DNA from: Candidatus Gastranaerophilales bacterium
GTDB lineage: Bacteria; Cyanobacteriota; Vampirovibrionia; Gastranaerophilales; Gastranaerophilaceae
Direction: 5' to 3'
NCBI GenBank assembly: GCA_944323925.1
Contig: CALUUI010000001.1
Location: 1-64,000, forward strand
Length of the DNA stretch: 64,000 nucleotides
Position numbers and translations under genes: made by a program. The notes under the pieces are model-generated. The model saw only the letters and a list, made by a program, of their open reading frames with translations. It did no database searches and was not told the origin of the DNA. Shown piece by piece: positions 34,208-43,218 of this stretch (position 1 is its first letter; each line of letters opens with the position of its first letter).

Positions 34208-34843
34208 CTATAATTTAAAATATTGTTTAGCCTTATTAATTAATCCTTTGCCAGATTTATTTAATAAATTGTAGCCTAGTTTTACAATTAATCCTGTTAT
34301 TAAACCTAAAACAACTCCAACAATTGTAGCATCAGGTTTGGAATCGCTTAAAATGCTGTTTGTGTCGTAAAGGTCTTTATATTGTTGCTCAAGATAGTTT
34401 GCTTTAGCTTCTAATTGTGGATAGTTTGTATTTACCTCATTAATAGAATTTTGCATTTTTTGTATATTCTGACTTGTTTCTTCCATTCCTTTGATACGAT
34501 TGTTGATTAACTCACGTAGGTTGTATATATCTTTAAAAGTTTGATAAGATTCATTCCGTAGTGCATGATATTCTTGCAACATAACCCATTTATTATTGTA
34601 ATTATCAGTATAAATTTGTTGAGCTTTGATAACGGGTGATTTTTGAGTGTAAGTTAGTTCTTGTGAGTTTTGTGTTCCGTTAGATTTTTTAAAGGTGTCT
34701 TTCCCCTGGTTATTAGCTAGGTTTGCGAATGAAGATAATAATGTTAAAGTAAAAATTGACGAATAAGCAAGGTTTGTTGCTTTATGGTTAATTTTAAAGC
34801 CTTTATAATTTGTCTCAGTTTTATTAATTGCATTTATTTTCAT
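34208..34843 (-). CDS. Unrecognised membrane/coiled-coil protein, paralogue A
   Basis: The 211-residue protein has a short N-terminal tag (MKINAINKTETNYKGFK), a first hydrophobic helix (about 24-43), the motif KAQQIYTDNYNNKWV, a long helical/coiled-coil middle and a second hydrophobic helix (about 170-195), then a basic tail. The gene 3 bases upstream encodes a paralogue with the same plan, so the two likely arose by tandem duplication and may form a hetero-oligomer. The topology suggests two membrane helices with a coiled coil on one side. No known family is recognised. Confidence 0.7.
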   Translation of the reverse strand: MKINAINKTETNYKGFKINHKATNLAYSSIFTLTLLSSFANLANNQGKDTFKKSNGTQNSQELTYTQKSPVIKAQQIYTDNYNNKWVMLQEYHALRNESYQTFKDIYNLRELINNRIKGMEETSQNIQKMQNSINEVNTNYPQLEAKANYLEQQYKDLYDTNSILSDSKPDATIVGVVLGLITGLIVKLGYNLLNKSGKGLINKAKQYFKL

Positions 34844-34846
34844 TAT

Positions 34847-35515
34847 TTATTCCTTATTATTCGTTAATAGATTTTCTTCAGGAGAGATTTCCTTTTTGTT
34901 TATTCTATTTTGTTTTATTAATCTTCCAATACCAAAAGGTAATATAAACCCACATATAAAACCTCCTATCATATAGGGTAAAAGTTTTTTTTCTAATGAG
35001 TGATACGTACTAATTTCATTCTCAAGATACATATTGTAGCTTTGAATTCTTATTGCTACATCATTTAGTGCTTTAATTGCTTCATTATATTGTTTTTCGA
35101 CAACAAGCGAATAATTATCAAGTTGCTCATCCTGCTCAACTATTTCCTCATATTTAGCTTCTGTATCTTTTAATTCTTGTTTTCTTTCTTCAGCTTCTTT
35201 TTCAACTTCTCTATAGTGTCTATATGGAACCCATCTGTTTCCATACATATCAGTGTAAATAAATTGTGCTTTATTTACTTTATTATCGTTTGGTTTAAAT
35301 ATTGTATTTTCTATCTTTGCTTCTTCTGTATTTTCGTTTGATTTTACAAAAATATCTTTGTTATTAGCAACAGAGGATAACAGTGACAGAGTAAACAGTG
35401 CAGAATAAGCAAATTTCGCAGGCTTATTAAGTAATTTCCCTGCAGAACCGTAATTTATACTATTTTTTATATTGCCTCTGCTAATATCAACCCCGTTAAT
35501 AGCCGATAGCTTCAT
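34847..35515 (-). CDS. Unrecognised membrane/coiled-coil protein, paralogue B
   Basis: The 222-residue partner of paralogue A: N-terminal tag (MKLSAINGVDISRG), first hydrophobic helix (FAYSALFTLSLLSS, matching AYSSIFTLTLLSS in A), the motif KAQFIYTDMYGNRWV, a Glu/Lys-rich coiled coil and a second hydrophobic helix (MIGGFICGFILPFGIGRLI). AAGGAG precedes the ATG, with a TATAAT box about 30 bases upstream. A and B are separated by 3 bases. Function unknown. Confidence 0.7.
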   Translation of the reverse strand: MKLSAINGVDISRGNIKNSINYGSAGKLLNKPAKFAYSALFTLSLLSSVANNKDIFVKSNENTEEAKIENTIFKPNDNKVNKAQFIYTDMYGNRWVPYRHYREVEKEAEERKQELKDTEAKYEEIVEQDEQLDNYSLVVEKQYNEAIKALNDVAIRIQSYNMYLENEISTYHSLEKKLLPYMIGGFICGFILPFGIGRLIKQNRINKKEISPEENLLTNNKE

Positions 35516-35583
35516 TAATATACTCCTTAGAATCCCTTTATATTATATATCGTATATTAAATATGATATATTGCAAGCGGTTG

Positions 35584-36264
35584 TTAAGAAATATCAGTGA
35601 GAATTTGTGGCCAAAGTATCATATCTTTAACTACAACTTGTTCAAAAGCCTTACTTCTAACGGTTAGTGAATGGATATGTTTAACAGGTAGATCTATAAT
35701 TGAGTAATTGTTTTTAGCTTTATTTTTATAAAGTAGATAGTTATCGCCATAAAGAATTTTAAGACTTTCAGGTATATAATAATAATTTTCTTTTTTTCCT
35801 AGAATTATGCATCCCCAATCAAGAAGTGTATCAAAGTCATCTATTTTCATGAATTGTGGCTTTTTATCTTTATCTATCTCTGGTGGCGATATTTCATCTT
35901 CTTCTATACCTAAATCCATTAAATATAAAGTGTTCATTCCTACCAGACCCGTATTTTTTTCTTCTAAAATTTTAGAATTATAAATCTTAGATATAAAGTC
36001 TTTGCAACAGACTATATCATCGTTTAAAAGCCCAAAATATTCATTTTTTATAGATTGTATACCTAAATTCCAACTTTTATTAACATATAGGTTTTCTTTT
36101 TGTTTTAATATTTGTATTTTGGGATTGGAATATTCAAAATCTTTTTTAGGATTATTATTTATAATAAAAATTTCGTCAATAATTTCATCTTCAACTAAGA
36201 TATCCAAATTAGAGCTTAGGATATCAGGACGTCTTAGAATTGTTGGTATAATTATTGAAAACAT
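35584..36264 (-). CDS. Family 2-like glycosyltransferase
   Basis: The 226-residue protein begins with FSIIIPTILRRPD, has NNNP and the LLNDDI motif (the DxD-type nucleotide-sugar site, about 98-103) followed by a variable acceptor half with DWGCIILGK and GDNYLL. This is a short GT-A fold (GT2-like) enzyme. There is no membrane segment. It lies 16 bases after mlaD; GAGGAAGAG gives it its own translation start. Acceptor and donor are unknown. Confidence 0.75.
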   Translation of the reverse strand: MFSIIIPTILRRPDILSSNLDILVEDEIIDEIFIINNNPKKDFEYSNPKIQILKQKENLYVNKSWNLGIQSIKNEYFGLLNDDIVCCKDFISKIYNSKILEEKNTGLVGMNTLYLMDLGIEEDEISPPEIDKDKKPQFMKIDDFDTLLDWGCIILGKKENYYYIPESLKILYGDNYLLYKNKAKNNYSIIDLPVKHIHSLTVRSKAFEQVVVKDMILWPQILTDIS

Positions 36265-36279
36265 AATATTTCTCTTCCT

Positions 36280-37641
36280 CTAGAACATGAGCCTGAAAAG
36301 TAAGAATCGTTTATTTAACTTTTCAGAGAATTTTCTTAGATTAGAAACAGATACAGATGTATCATTTACTATTTGTTGTAAATTAGTTTGATTGCTGCCA
36401 GCCGCACAACTGTTTAGTGAGTCAAGTGCAATATTTAATTTAGTCAGAGATAAGTTGACGTTTTCAATACTGGACATAATTTGTTTTTTAACACTTTCAT
36501 CGCTAGTAAGAGCATTAACAGATTGAGAAATCTCATTTAAGTTATGCATAACTGCATTAAGGTCACTAGCAAATGCTTGTGAATCAACAGAACTAAGTAT
36601 AGGAGTAACACTGTTAGATAATTTAGTCACTGATTCTGTAAAGTTATACATAGCAGGTTTGAATTGCTCATCACCAATTATGTTATTTATATTAGTTGTT
36701 AAAGTATTGAAGTTTGTAGAAACATCCTTCATCATATCCATAAGAATTTGAATATCTCCCTTAGATGCTTCAATAAGTTCTTCAGCTTTAGTAAGTGTTG
36801 AAGTAGCTTGAGCAGTAAGATTTTTGAAATTAGAAACAGATTGTTTAAGGTCTTTAACCATAGCATCATTAAATAATTCGTTAATAATACGATTAGTTTC
36901 AGTCAGCCCTTCAGCTGCTTCGTATTGTAATTCCATAAAATCAGCAATTCTCATTGGCTCAATAATAGTGTAAGGAGAAGTTTGGTTCGGATAAGGAATT
37001 GCAGCATTGTCTTTAGGAGCAATTCTTAATTTTTTCTTTCCGTTAATAGTAACAATTTCTCCAGTCATAAAATCAGGAAGAATCAATCCTGGAAGATCTA
37101 CAACATAGTTAATTTTATAAGCATATGGAGTTTTAATATCTTCTCTGTATTTAAGAGGAACGAGTTGAGAAGTTAGTATTTGAGATTTTTTAACTTCGCC
37201 AACATCATACATTTTCTCATCAAGTTTGATTTCTACAGGAACATTGGTTGGTAAAATATTCTTATTATAAACAGGTAAGAATATCGTCTTGGTATTAGGT
37301 GGAGTAATTTCGAGGAATTGTTCTCCAATCAGACCAGATTGTTGGATAGAAATAGCAGATGCTCTTGGAATAGAAATATTAGGGTTAGTAATAACGAATT
37401 TTAATTTAACGTAACTGTCCGATCCATTTACAACAGGTGTAATTTCTTCTACCTGTCCGACTCTGAACCCCATCATTTGAACCCCAGAACCTGGGCGCAT
37501 ACCGTTAACATCTTTAAAGCGGATTTCAATTCTTTCTGCAGAAGAGAAAGAACGACCTTTAACCCAAAGAATAGTCATAAAAAATATAGTTAAAGCTATA
37601 AGTGCTAATATTCCTACTTTTATTGATGCTGGTACCTTCAT
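36280..37641 (-). CDS. mlaD: MlaD/MCE-family lipid-transport protein
   Basis: MlaD proteins form hexameric rings in the periplasm that carry phospholipids between the inner membrane MlaFE complex and the outer membrane. The 453-residue protein has one N-terminal membrane helix (about 8-27), the MCE domain (FKDVNGMRPGSGVQMMGFRVGQVEEI) and a long helical C-terminal region (about 240-440), as in cyanobacterial and chloroplast TGD2-type proteins. It closes the mlaE-mlaF-mlaD operon. Confidence 0.92.
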   Translation of the reverse strand: MKVPASIKVGILALIALTIFFMTILWVKGRSFSSAERIEIRFKDVNGMRPGSGVQMMGFRVGQVEEITPVVNGSDSYVKLKFVITNPNISIPRASAISIQQSGLIGEQFLEITPPNTKTIFLPVYNKNILPTNVPVEIKLDEKMYDVGEVKKSQILTSQLVPLKYREDIKTPYAYKINYVVDLPGLILPDFMTGEIVTINGKKKLRIAPKDNAAIPYPNQTSPYTIIEPMRIADFMELQYEAAEGLTETNRIINELFNDAMVKDLKQSVSNFKNLTAQATSTLTKAEELIEASKGDIQILMDMMKDVSTNFNTLTTNINNIIGDEQFKPAMYNFTESVTKLSNSVTPILSSVDSQAFASDLNAVMHNLNEISQSVNALTSDESVKKQIMSSIENVNLSLTKLNIALDSLNSCAAGSNQTNLQQIVNDTSVSVSNLRKFSEKLNKRFLLFRLMF

Positions 37642-37678
37642 TATGCCCTCATTTCTTTATTATTTTAGCAAAAACCTT

Positions 37679-38398
37679 TTATTCTGCAAACATTTTCATA
37701 GGCCCATCCAGTGAGGCGTTGACAAATTGTTTTGTATAAGGAGTTTCTTCTTTTTCTAATTCATCAGGAGTTCCTGCAAAAACAATTTGTCCATTGTATA
37801 ACATAATTACTTTATCTGCAGTTCTTTTTATAGTCGACATTTGGTGTGTAACAACTATAGATGCAGCATTTGTTTCATTTTTGAGTCTTACAATATAGTT
37901 TTCAATAAGAGTTGAAGAAATCGGATCAAGTCCGGCTGTTGGTTCATCATAGAGTATGATTTGCGGTTCAGTTACTATTGCCCGAGCAAAACTTACGCGT
38001 TTTTGCATACCACCTGAAAGTTCAGACGGGAATTTCCCTTCAATCCCACTTAAACCTACTAATTCTAGTTTTTCTTTTACAATTTTATGTAGTTCTTGTT
38101 CTGTATATTTTTTTCTTAAGTCTTTTCTTTCAACCAGAGCAAAAGAGATATTGTCAAAAACATTAAGCGAATCAAATAAAGCGGAATATTGGAACACCAT
38201 AGCGATATCACCGGTTGTAATAATATTTCCGCCATCAGGGGTAATAAGTCCGCTGATAAGTTTTAATACGGTACTTTTTCCGGAGCCGCTAAATCCGACA
38301 ATAGCAAGAATTTCTCCATCATTAACGCTGAAGGAAATATTGTCTATAACCTTTTTACTATCAAATGTTTTTGTTAAATTTTCAACTTTTATACCCAT
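37679..38398 (-). CDS. mlaF: Mla-type ABC transporter ATPase
   Basis: A 239-residue ATPase that powers MCE-dependent lipid transport. It has Walker A GFSGSGKST (about 35-43), the Q-loop MVFQYSALFDSL, the signature LSGGMQKR, Walker B IILYDEPTAGLDP and the H-loop VVTHQM. The LFDSLNVFDNISF segment is typical of the MlaF/TGD3 group. It lies between mlaE and mlaD. Confidence 0.95.
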   Translation of the reverse strand: MGIKVENLTKTFDSKKVIDNISFSVNDGEILAIVGFSGSGKSTVLKLISGLITPDGGNIITTGDIAMVFQYSALFDSLNVFDNISFALVERKDLRKKYTEQELHKIVKEKLELVGLSGIEGKFPSELSGGMQKRVSFARAIVTEPQIILYDEPTAGLDPISSTLIENYIVRLKNETNAASIVVTHQMSTIKRTADKVIMLYNGQIVFAGTPDELEKEETPYTKQFVNASLDGPMKMFAE

Positions 38399-38411
38399 TT
38401 GTTCACCTATA

Positions 38412-39215
38412 TTAGAAAAAGAAAGCTATTGCAAAAATCATATCAAGAAAGACGATTGCAATAAATGACCAAACAACAGCTTTAGTAGTTGCATCCCCAA
38501 CACCCTTTGCACCACCGTCAGCATAGTAGCCGCAAGTACAGCTTATTAGAGCAATTACAAAACCAAAAACTGCAGCTTTGAAGATACTTATATACATATC
38601 TCTGACAAACAAACCAAACCAAACCGAGTCAAAAAAGGCTCGATAAGATAATCCGCTTGCAAGGTTAGAAGCAACGGCTCCGCCTAAGATACCGAATAAT
38701 GTTGCTATAATTGTAAGCAGGGGCATCATAATTATTCCGGATAAAATTCTTGGCGCAAAGAGGTATCTTATCGGATCTACTTTTAAAACTTTTATTGCAT
38801 CAATTTGGTCAGTAACCTTCATAGTAGCAATTTCTGAGGCAAGAGAGGAGCCTATCATATAAATTATTGCGAAGCCGGACATAATTACTGCTTCTTCTCT
38901 AACGAGAAGTATAGCAACAAACATTCCGACATAATTTCCTCCGCCTTGCTTTATCATCTCACCGGCAACCTGTGTTGCTACTATTACAGAAGACATACCG
39001 ACTATTGATAAAGTTATCGGTAGTGAACTTACACCAAATCGATAGCATTGATAGATAAGCTCTTTTATATCAATATCAAATTTGATAATCCGCTTTAATA
39101 CCATCCCCATCATAATTACTATGTTGCCAAGGGTCGAAATAAAAACCGTTAAATATTTTTGCAGAGTTAATAATAGTTGATAAGTTAACGTATTTTTGAA
39201 TAAAAAGCGCTCCAT
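38412..39215 (-). CDS. mlaE: Mla-type ABC transporter permease
   Basis: The 267-residue inner-membrane permease of the lipid transporter, with about five or six helices and the family segments AGEMIKQGGGNYVGMFVAILLVREEAVIMSGFA and ATMKVTDQIDAIKVLKVDPIRYL. The open frame extends 13 codons upstream, but the ATG chosen lies 7 bases after an extended -10 box (TGTTATAAT), which puts the longer start upstream of the promoter. It therefore appears leaderless. Confidence 0.93.
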   Translation of the reverse strand: MERFLFKNTLTYQLLLTLQKYLTVFISTLGNIVIMMGMVLKRIIKFDIDIKELIYQCYRFGVSSLPITLSIVGMSSVIVATQVAGEMIKQGGGNYVGMFVAILLVREEAVIMSGFAIIYMIGSSLASEIATMKVTDQIDAIKVLKVDPIRYLFAPRILSGIIMMPLLTIIATLFGILGGAVASNLASGLSYRAFFDSVWFGLFVRDMYISIFKAAVFGFVIALISCTCGYYADGGAKGVGDATTKAVVWSFIAIVFLDMIFAIAFFF

Positions 39216-39221
39216 AGAATT

Positions 39222-39230
39222 ATTATAACA
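39222..39230 (-). promoter_or_regulatory. Promoter of the mlaE-mlaF-mlaD operon (leaderless candidate)
   Basis: The minus strand reads TGTTATAAT (extended consensus -10), followed by exactly 6 bases and the ATG of mlaE. No ribosome binding site and no good -35. Confidence 0.55.
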
Positions 39231-39348
39231 GAAAAAAATTTTAATCCTATACAAAAAAGATTTTGCATGATATTATTAAATTAGTTGTAGTAGAAAATTT
39301 TTTGATAATATATGCGATGAAGTTGTTTAAAAAGAATATTAAATAATA

Positions 39349-39373
39349 ATTCGGTAGGTTATATGTACCGAAT
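39349..39373 (+). promoter_or_regulatory. Perfect inverted repeat upstream of rny
   Basis: ATTCGGTA and TACCGAAT with a 9-base spacer lie 50 bases before the rny start. It could be an operator or a 5' leader hairpin. Confidence 0.4.
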
Positions 39374-39422
39374 AGTCGTGTATAGATAAAAAAAAGAATA
39401 GAAAAGGACAAGGTGAACAAAT

Positions 39423-40940
39423 ATGATATTGACCACCGTGGCTGCTGTTATATGTGTAGTCCTGCTTTTACTGGTTGTAGTCCAGCAGGTTAGGTATAAC
39501 AATCTTTCAGCACAAACAGAACAGAGCAAAGCAGAGCTGGCAAAAAAAGAAGCAATAATACACAAAGAGGCTTTAATTAAAGCAAAAGAGGCGTTACAAG
39601 CAGAGAGCGAACAGATTAAAGAAGACGAAAGAGAAAGAAGAAGAGAACTTTCTGCATTAGAAAACAAACTCATTAAGCGTGAAGATCTTTTGGAAACAAA
39701 GATTCAAGAAGTTACCGATAAGGAAGTAGAATTAGATAAATTAAAAGATCAAATAATAGACAAAGAGGATATTTTAGCAGAGATAATACAAAAGCAAACT
39801 GCAGAGTTAGAAAGAATAAGCGGTTTGTCGACTGAAGAAGCGAAAAAGATGTTTCTAGAACAGTTAAAAACCGAATTGGCGCAAGAGCAAATGCAGTTAA
39901 TTCGTGAGAATGAAGCAAAAATTAGAGAGACAGCTGTTGAAAAATCAAAAGAAATATTATCGACAACAATGCAAAGATGTATGATAGAGCAAGTAGTTGA
40001 GTCTACAGTTTCAGTTGTATCTTTGCCAAATGATGAGATGAAGGGACGTATTATTGGTAGAGAAGGTAGAAATATAAGAACATTAGAAACTCTAACCGGA
40101 GTTGATTTAATAATTGATGATACTCCTGAGGCTGTTGTACTTTCATCTTTTGATCCTGTAAGACGTGAAGTTGCAAAATTAGCATTGGAAAAACTTATCC
40201 AAGACGGGCGTATTCACCCTGTAAGAATAGAGGAAATGGTTGAAAAGGCAAAAGAAGAAATTGATAAGAAGATTATGGAAGAAGGTGAAAATGCAGCATT
40301 AGATGTAGGCATTATCGGATTGAATAAGGAGCTTATCAAGAATCTTGGAAGATTATATTACAGGACCAGTTACGGTCAGAATGTTTTAAAGCATTCCTTG
40401 GAAGTTGGACATATTGCCGGCATGCTTGCAGCAGAGCTTGGAGCAAATGTTTATGTGGCAAAAAGGGCAGGTTTATTGCACGATATAGGAAAAGCTGTGG
40501 ACCAAACACAAGAAGGTACACACATAGAATTGGGTGTTGAATTGGCTCAAAGGTATGGTGAAAAACCTGAAATTATACATGCAATAGAGGCTCATCACGA
40601 TGGTGTTACCGCTAATACTGTTGAAGCAGTTTTAGTTAAGTTAGCTGATGCTATTTCTGCATCAAGACCCGGAGCAAGGCGTGATACTCTAGAAATATAC
40701 ATTAAACGTTTACAAAAGATTGAAGAAATTGTTAATAGTTATGAGGGCATTAAGCAATCCTTTGCCGTTCAAGCTGGACGAGAAGTTCGTGTTATTGTTC
40801 AATCTGAAATGTTTGATGATTTAGCATCTCAAAAATTGGCTAGAGATATTGCTAATAAAATCGAGAATGAACTTGATTACCCCGGACAAATAAAGGTCAC
40901 GGTAGTAAGGGAGTTCAGAACAACTGAAATAGCAAAATAA
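39423..40940 (+). CDS. rny: Ribonuclease Y
   Basis: RNase Y is the membrane-bound endonuclease that starts mRNA decay in many bacteria lacking RNase E. The 505-residue protein has an N-terminal membrane helix (about 2-22), a long coiled coil (about 30-190), the KH domain with [15 protein letters not shown] and the HD domain with [13 protein letters not shown] and [10 protein letters not shown], both metal motifs intact. AAGGTGA precedes the ATG. It is followed within 6 bases by ymdB, a pairing seen in Bacillus (rny-ymdB). Confidence 0.97.
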   Translation: MILTTVAAVICVVLLLLVVVQQVRYNNLSAQTEQSKAELAKKEAIIHKEALIKAKEALQAESEQIKEDERERRRELSALENKLIKREDLLETKIQEVTDKEVELDKLKDQIIDKEDILAEIIQKQTAELERISGLSTEEAKKMFLEQLKTELAQEQMQLIRENEAKIRETAVEKSKEILSTTMQRCMIEQVVESTVSVVSLPNDEMKGRIIGREGRNIRTLETLTGVDLIIDDTPEAVVLSSFDPVRREVAKLALEKLIQDGRIHPVRIEEMVEKAKEEIDKKIMEEGENAALDVGIIGLNKELIKNLGRLYYRTSYGQNVLKHSLEVGHIAGMLAAELGANVYVAKRAGLLHDIGKAVDQTQEGTHIELGVELAQRYGEKPEIIHAIEAHHDGVTANTVEAVLVKLADAISASRPGARRDTLEIYIKRLQKIEEIVNSYEGIKQSFAVQAGREVRVIVQSEMFDDLASQKLARDIANKIENELDYPGQIKVTVVREFRTTEIAK

Positions 40941-40945
40941 ATTTT

Positions 40946-41794
40946 ATGGAAAACAAGCAGAGTTATAAAATATTATTTTTTGGTGATATAACAGGAAAAC
41001 CCGGTCGCATAGCGGTGCGGGATTTCCTGTCATCATTGCCAGAGGATAATAGACCTGATTTTGTTGTTGCAAATGTGGAGAATGCTTCTCACGGATTTGG
41101 GTTAACAAAAAAAAATTATGATGAGTTAAGGGCTTATGGTATAGATTGTTTTACTTCTGGTAATCATATTTGGGATAAAAAAGATATTTTAGAATATATA
41201 AAAGAAGATGAAACATTAGTACGTCCAATTAATTACCCAAAGGATACTTTAGGTATGGGCTGTCGTGTATTTGAAAAATCAAATAAAAAGATAGCTGTGA
41301 TAAATGCATTAGGGCAGGTCTTTATGCCACCAGTGAATTCGCCGTGGGAAACAATAAAAGCAGAAGTCGATAAATTAAGAAATAATGTTGATATAATAAT
41401 AGTTGATTTTCATGCAGAGGCCTCTGCAGAAAAAATAGCGTTAGGGCGTTATTTGAGTGAACAAGGTGTTGGTTTGTTTGTCGGAACACATACACATGTT
41501 CAAACAGCAGATGAACAAATTTTCAATAATATGGCTTATATAACAGATGTTGGATTTTGTGGTTGTCCGGATGGAGTTATTGGTATGGATTATTCTACAT
41601 CTGTAAATCGTTTTTTAAATGCTGTCCCAGTAAGATATGAGGTAGCAGATTCAGGAAGAACTCAAGTTAATGCTGTAGAAGTCGTTTTTGAAGATAATGT
41701 ACCAGTTGAAATAACTAGGTTAAAGTTTATTAGTGATAAAGCAAAGGTTAGTGAGAATAGTTCTATGCTAGGTGGTGAAGATAATGAAGGCTGA
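40946..41794 (+). CDS. ymdB: YmdB-family metallophosphoesterase (2',3'-cyclic nucleotide phosphodiesterase)
   Basis: The 282-residue di-metal phosphoesterase has GDITGKPGR, NVENASHGFGLT, SGNHIWD, DFHAEASAEK and GTHTHVQTAD, which are the YmdB signature and its metal ligands. In Bacillus it affects biofilm and motility decisions, with activity on cyclic nucleotides. It lies directly after rny and overlaps the next gene by 11 bases. Confidence 0.95.
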   Translation: MENKQSYKILFFGDITGKPGRIAVRDFLSSLPEDNRPDFVVANVENASHGFGLTKKNYDELRAYGIDCFTSGNHIWDKKDILEYIKEDETLVRPINYPKDTLGMGCRVFEKSNKKIAVINALGQVFMPPVNSPWETIKAEVDKLRNNVDIIIVDFHAEASAEKIALGRYLSEQGVGLFVGTHTHVQTADEQIFNNMAYITDVGFCGCPDGVIGMDYSTSVNRFLNAVPVRYEVADSGRTQVNAVEVVFEDNVPVEITRLKFISDKAKVSENSSMLGGEDNEG

Positions 41795-42632
41795 TTTCCA
41801 TATTCATACTAATTATTCAGATGGTGTTTTTTCTCCCGAAAAAATAGTAGATTTGGCTGTAGAAGTTGGCTTGGAAGCTATTTCTCTTACCGATCATGAC
41901 AATGTTTTATCTTATGATGTTGCAAAAACATATATTGAAAAAAATAATATTAATTTAAAAATAATTCCTGGAATAGAAGTAAATACATTATATAAGGACT
42001 ATGAAGTTCATATATTAGGTTATTTCCCAGATGTTAATAATTCTGATTTTATTTCAATGTTAAAAACACAGCAGCATGCAAGATATAAGCAGACAAAAGA
42101 AATAATAAAATTACTAAGTAAACGAGAAGGAATAAAGATATCTTTAGAAGATATAAAAAAGATGGTAGCAGAAGGTGGTAGTATAGGTCGTCCGCATATA
42201 GCAAAGGCGATAACAAATGCCGGAGGAACCAGTGGTGTAATTGAAGCATATAACAAATATATTCACAAAAATTCATCGGTTTATGTTGAGCGTAAAACTG
42301 TTTCACCATTCGATGCTGTAGAAGTAATATATGATAGTGGAGGAGTACCTGTAATAGCACATCCTTATGATATAGATATAGCAGAAAAATTAATAAAAGA
42401 GCTGATGAATTACGGCTTAAGAGGTATAGAAGCATACCATAGAAAACATTCTCCGGCTATCGTAGAATATTTTTCATCAATGGCAGAGGATTTAGGTTTA
42501 ATTGTAACAGGCGGGTCTGATTTTCATGCTCCAAATATAATGAACGGACAAATTATTTTAGGTAAAAATTTTGTACCTGAATGGATTTGGGAAAGCCTTA
42601 TTAATGAAAAAAAACGCTTGGATATGGCATAA
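41784..42632 (+). CDS. PHP-domain phosphoesterase
   Basis: The 282-residue protein has the PHP metal motifs DFHIHTNYSDG (near the start), SLTDHDN, PGIEVN, HILGYF, RPHIAKA, IAHPY and GGSDFHA. Relatives (YciV/RNase AM, TrpH-like) trim 5' RNA ends or hydrolyse 3',5'-bisphosphonucleotides, which fits its place after rny and ymdB in an RNA-turnover cluster. The ATG inside the ymdB end, with an AGGTGGTGA upstream, is preferred to a GTG 12 bases earlier. Confidence 0.9.
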   Translation: MKADFHIHTNYSDGVFSPEKIVDLAVEVGLEAISLTDHDNVLSYDVAKTYIEKNNINLKIIPGIEVNTLYKDYEVHILGYFPDVNNSDFISMLKTQQHARYKQTKEIIKLLSKREGIKISLEDIKKMVAEGGSIGRPHIAKAITNAGGTSGVIEAYNKYIHKNSSVYVERKTVSPFDAVEVIYDSGGVPVIAHPYDIDIAEKLIKELMNYGLRGIEAYHRKHSPAIVEYFSSMAEDLGLIVTGGSDFHAPNIMNGQIILGKNFVPEWIWESLINEKKRLDMA

Positions 42633-42642
42633 GGAGAGGGCT

Positions 42643-43218
42643 ATGAAAAAAGCATTTACTATTATTGAAATAAGTATTCTAACAGTGATTTTAATTATTG
42701 TCGGGTGTTTAATAATACCATTCTCAATAAATGACACAATGCAAGCCTCAAGAGTTCTTGAGTGGAGAGCGCTTCAAGATAGGGTTAATCATGCTTTTTC
42801 AGCGGCAAGTGTTTATGGAATAAAGGATTTTAAAGAGTTTGAAATAATTATGTTAAAATCCATTTCGGATTCTGAGTATAAAAAAATTAAACCATATAAA
42901 ATAAAATACATGAATGGGCATACTGCATCAGGAATTGGTAATTTTACGAATGTTTATGAAGTAGCAGATGATAATATAATAGGGTTTAAATGGAATGATT
43001 CTGATAATTCAGACAGATTAGGCATGATGTTTTATGATATAAATGGAAGTAAAGGACCTAATCGCTGGGGCAAAGATGTTTTTGGTGTAAATATATACAG
43101 AAAAAAAATAGAACCACTTTGTGCAAATAAACCCCACGAAGAAATAAAAGCCGATTGTTCTCCAAGTGGCACCGGATGTTGCTGTTCATATTATTATTTG
43201 GTTGGAGGTAATTTTTAA
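42643..43218 (+). CDS. Pseudopilin-like protein with N-terminal methylation motif
   Basis: The 191-residue protein begins KKA-FTIIEISILTVILIIVGCLIIPF: a type IV pilin-like prepilin cleavage and methylation site (F at +1, E at +5, but alanine in place of glycine at -1) followed by the assembly helix. The rest is a globular domain ending with a cysteine-rich tail (GTGCCCSYYYLVGGNF). AAGGAGAGG precedes the ATG; the frame is open 24 codons further upstream within the preceding gene. No pilus assembly genes are nearby. It could be a minor pilin or a secretion pseudopilin. Confidence 0.75.
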   Translation: MKKAFTIIEISILTVILIIVGCLIIPFSINDTMQASRVLEWRALQDRVNHAFSAASVYGIKDFKEFEIIMLKSISDSEYKKIKPYKIKYMNGHTASGIGNFTNVYEVADDNIIGFKWNDSDNSDRLGMMFYDINGSKGPNRWGKDVFGVNIYRKKIEPLCANKPHEEIKADCSPSGTGCCCSYYYLVGGNF

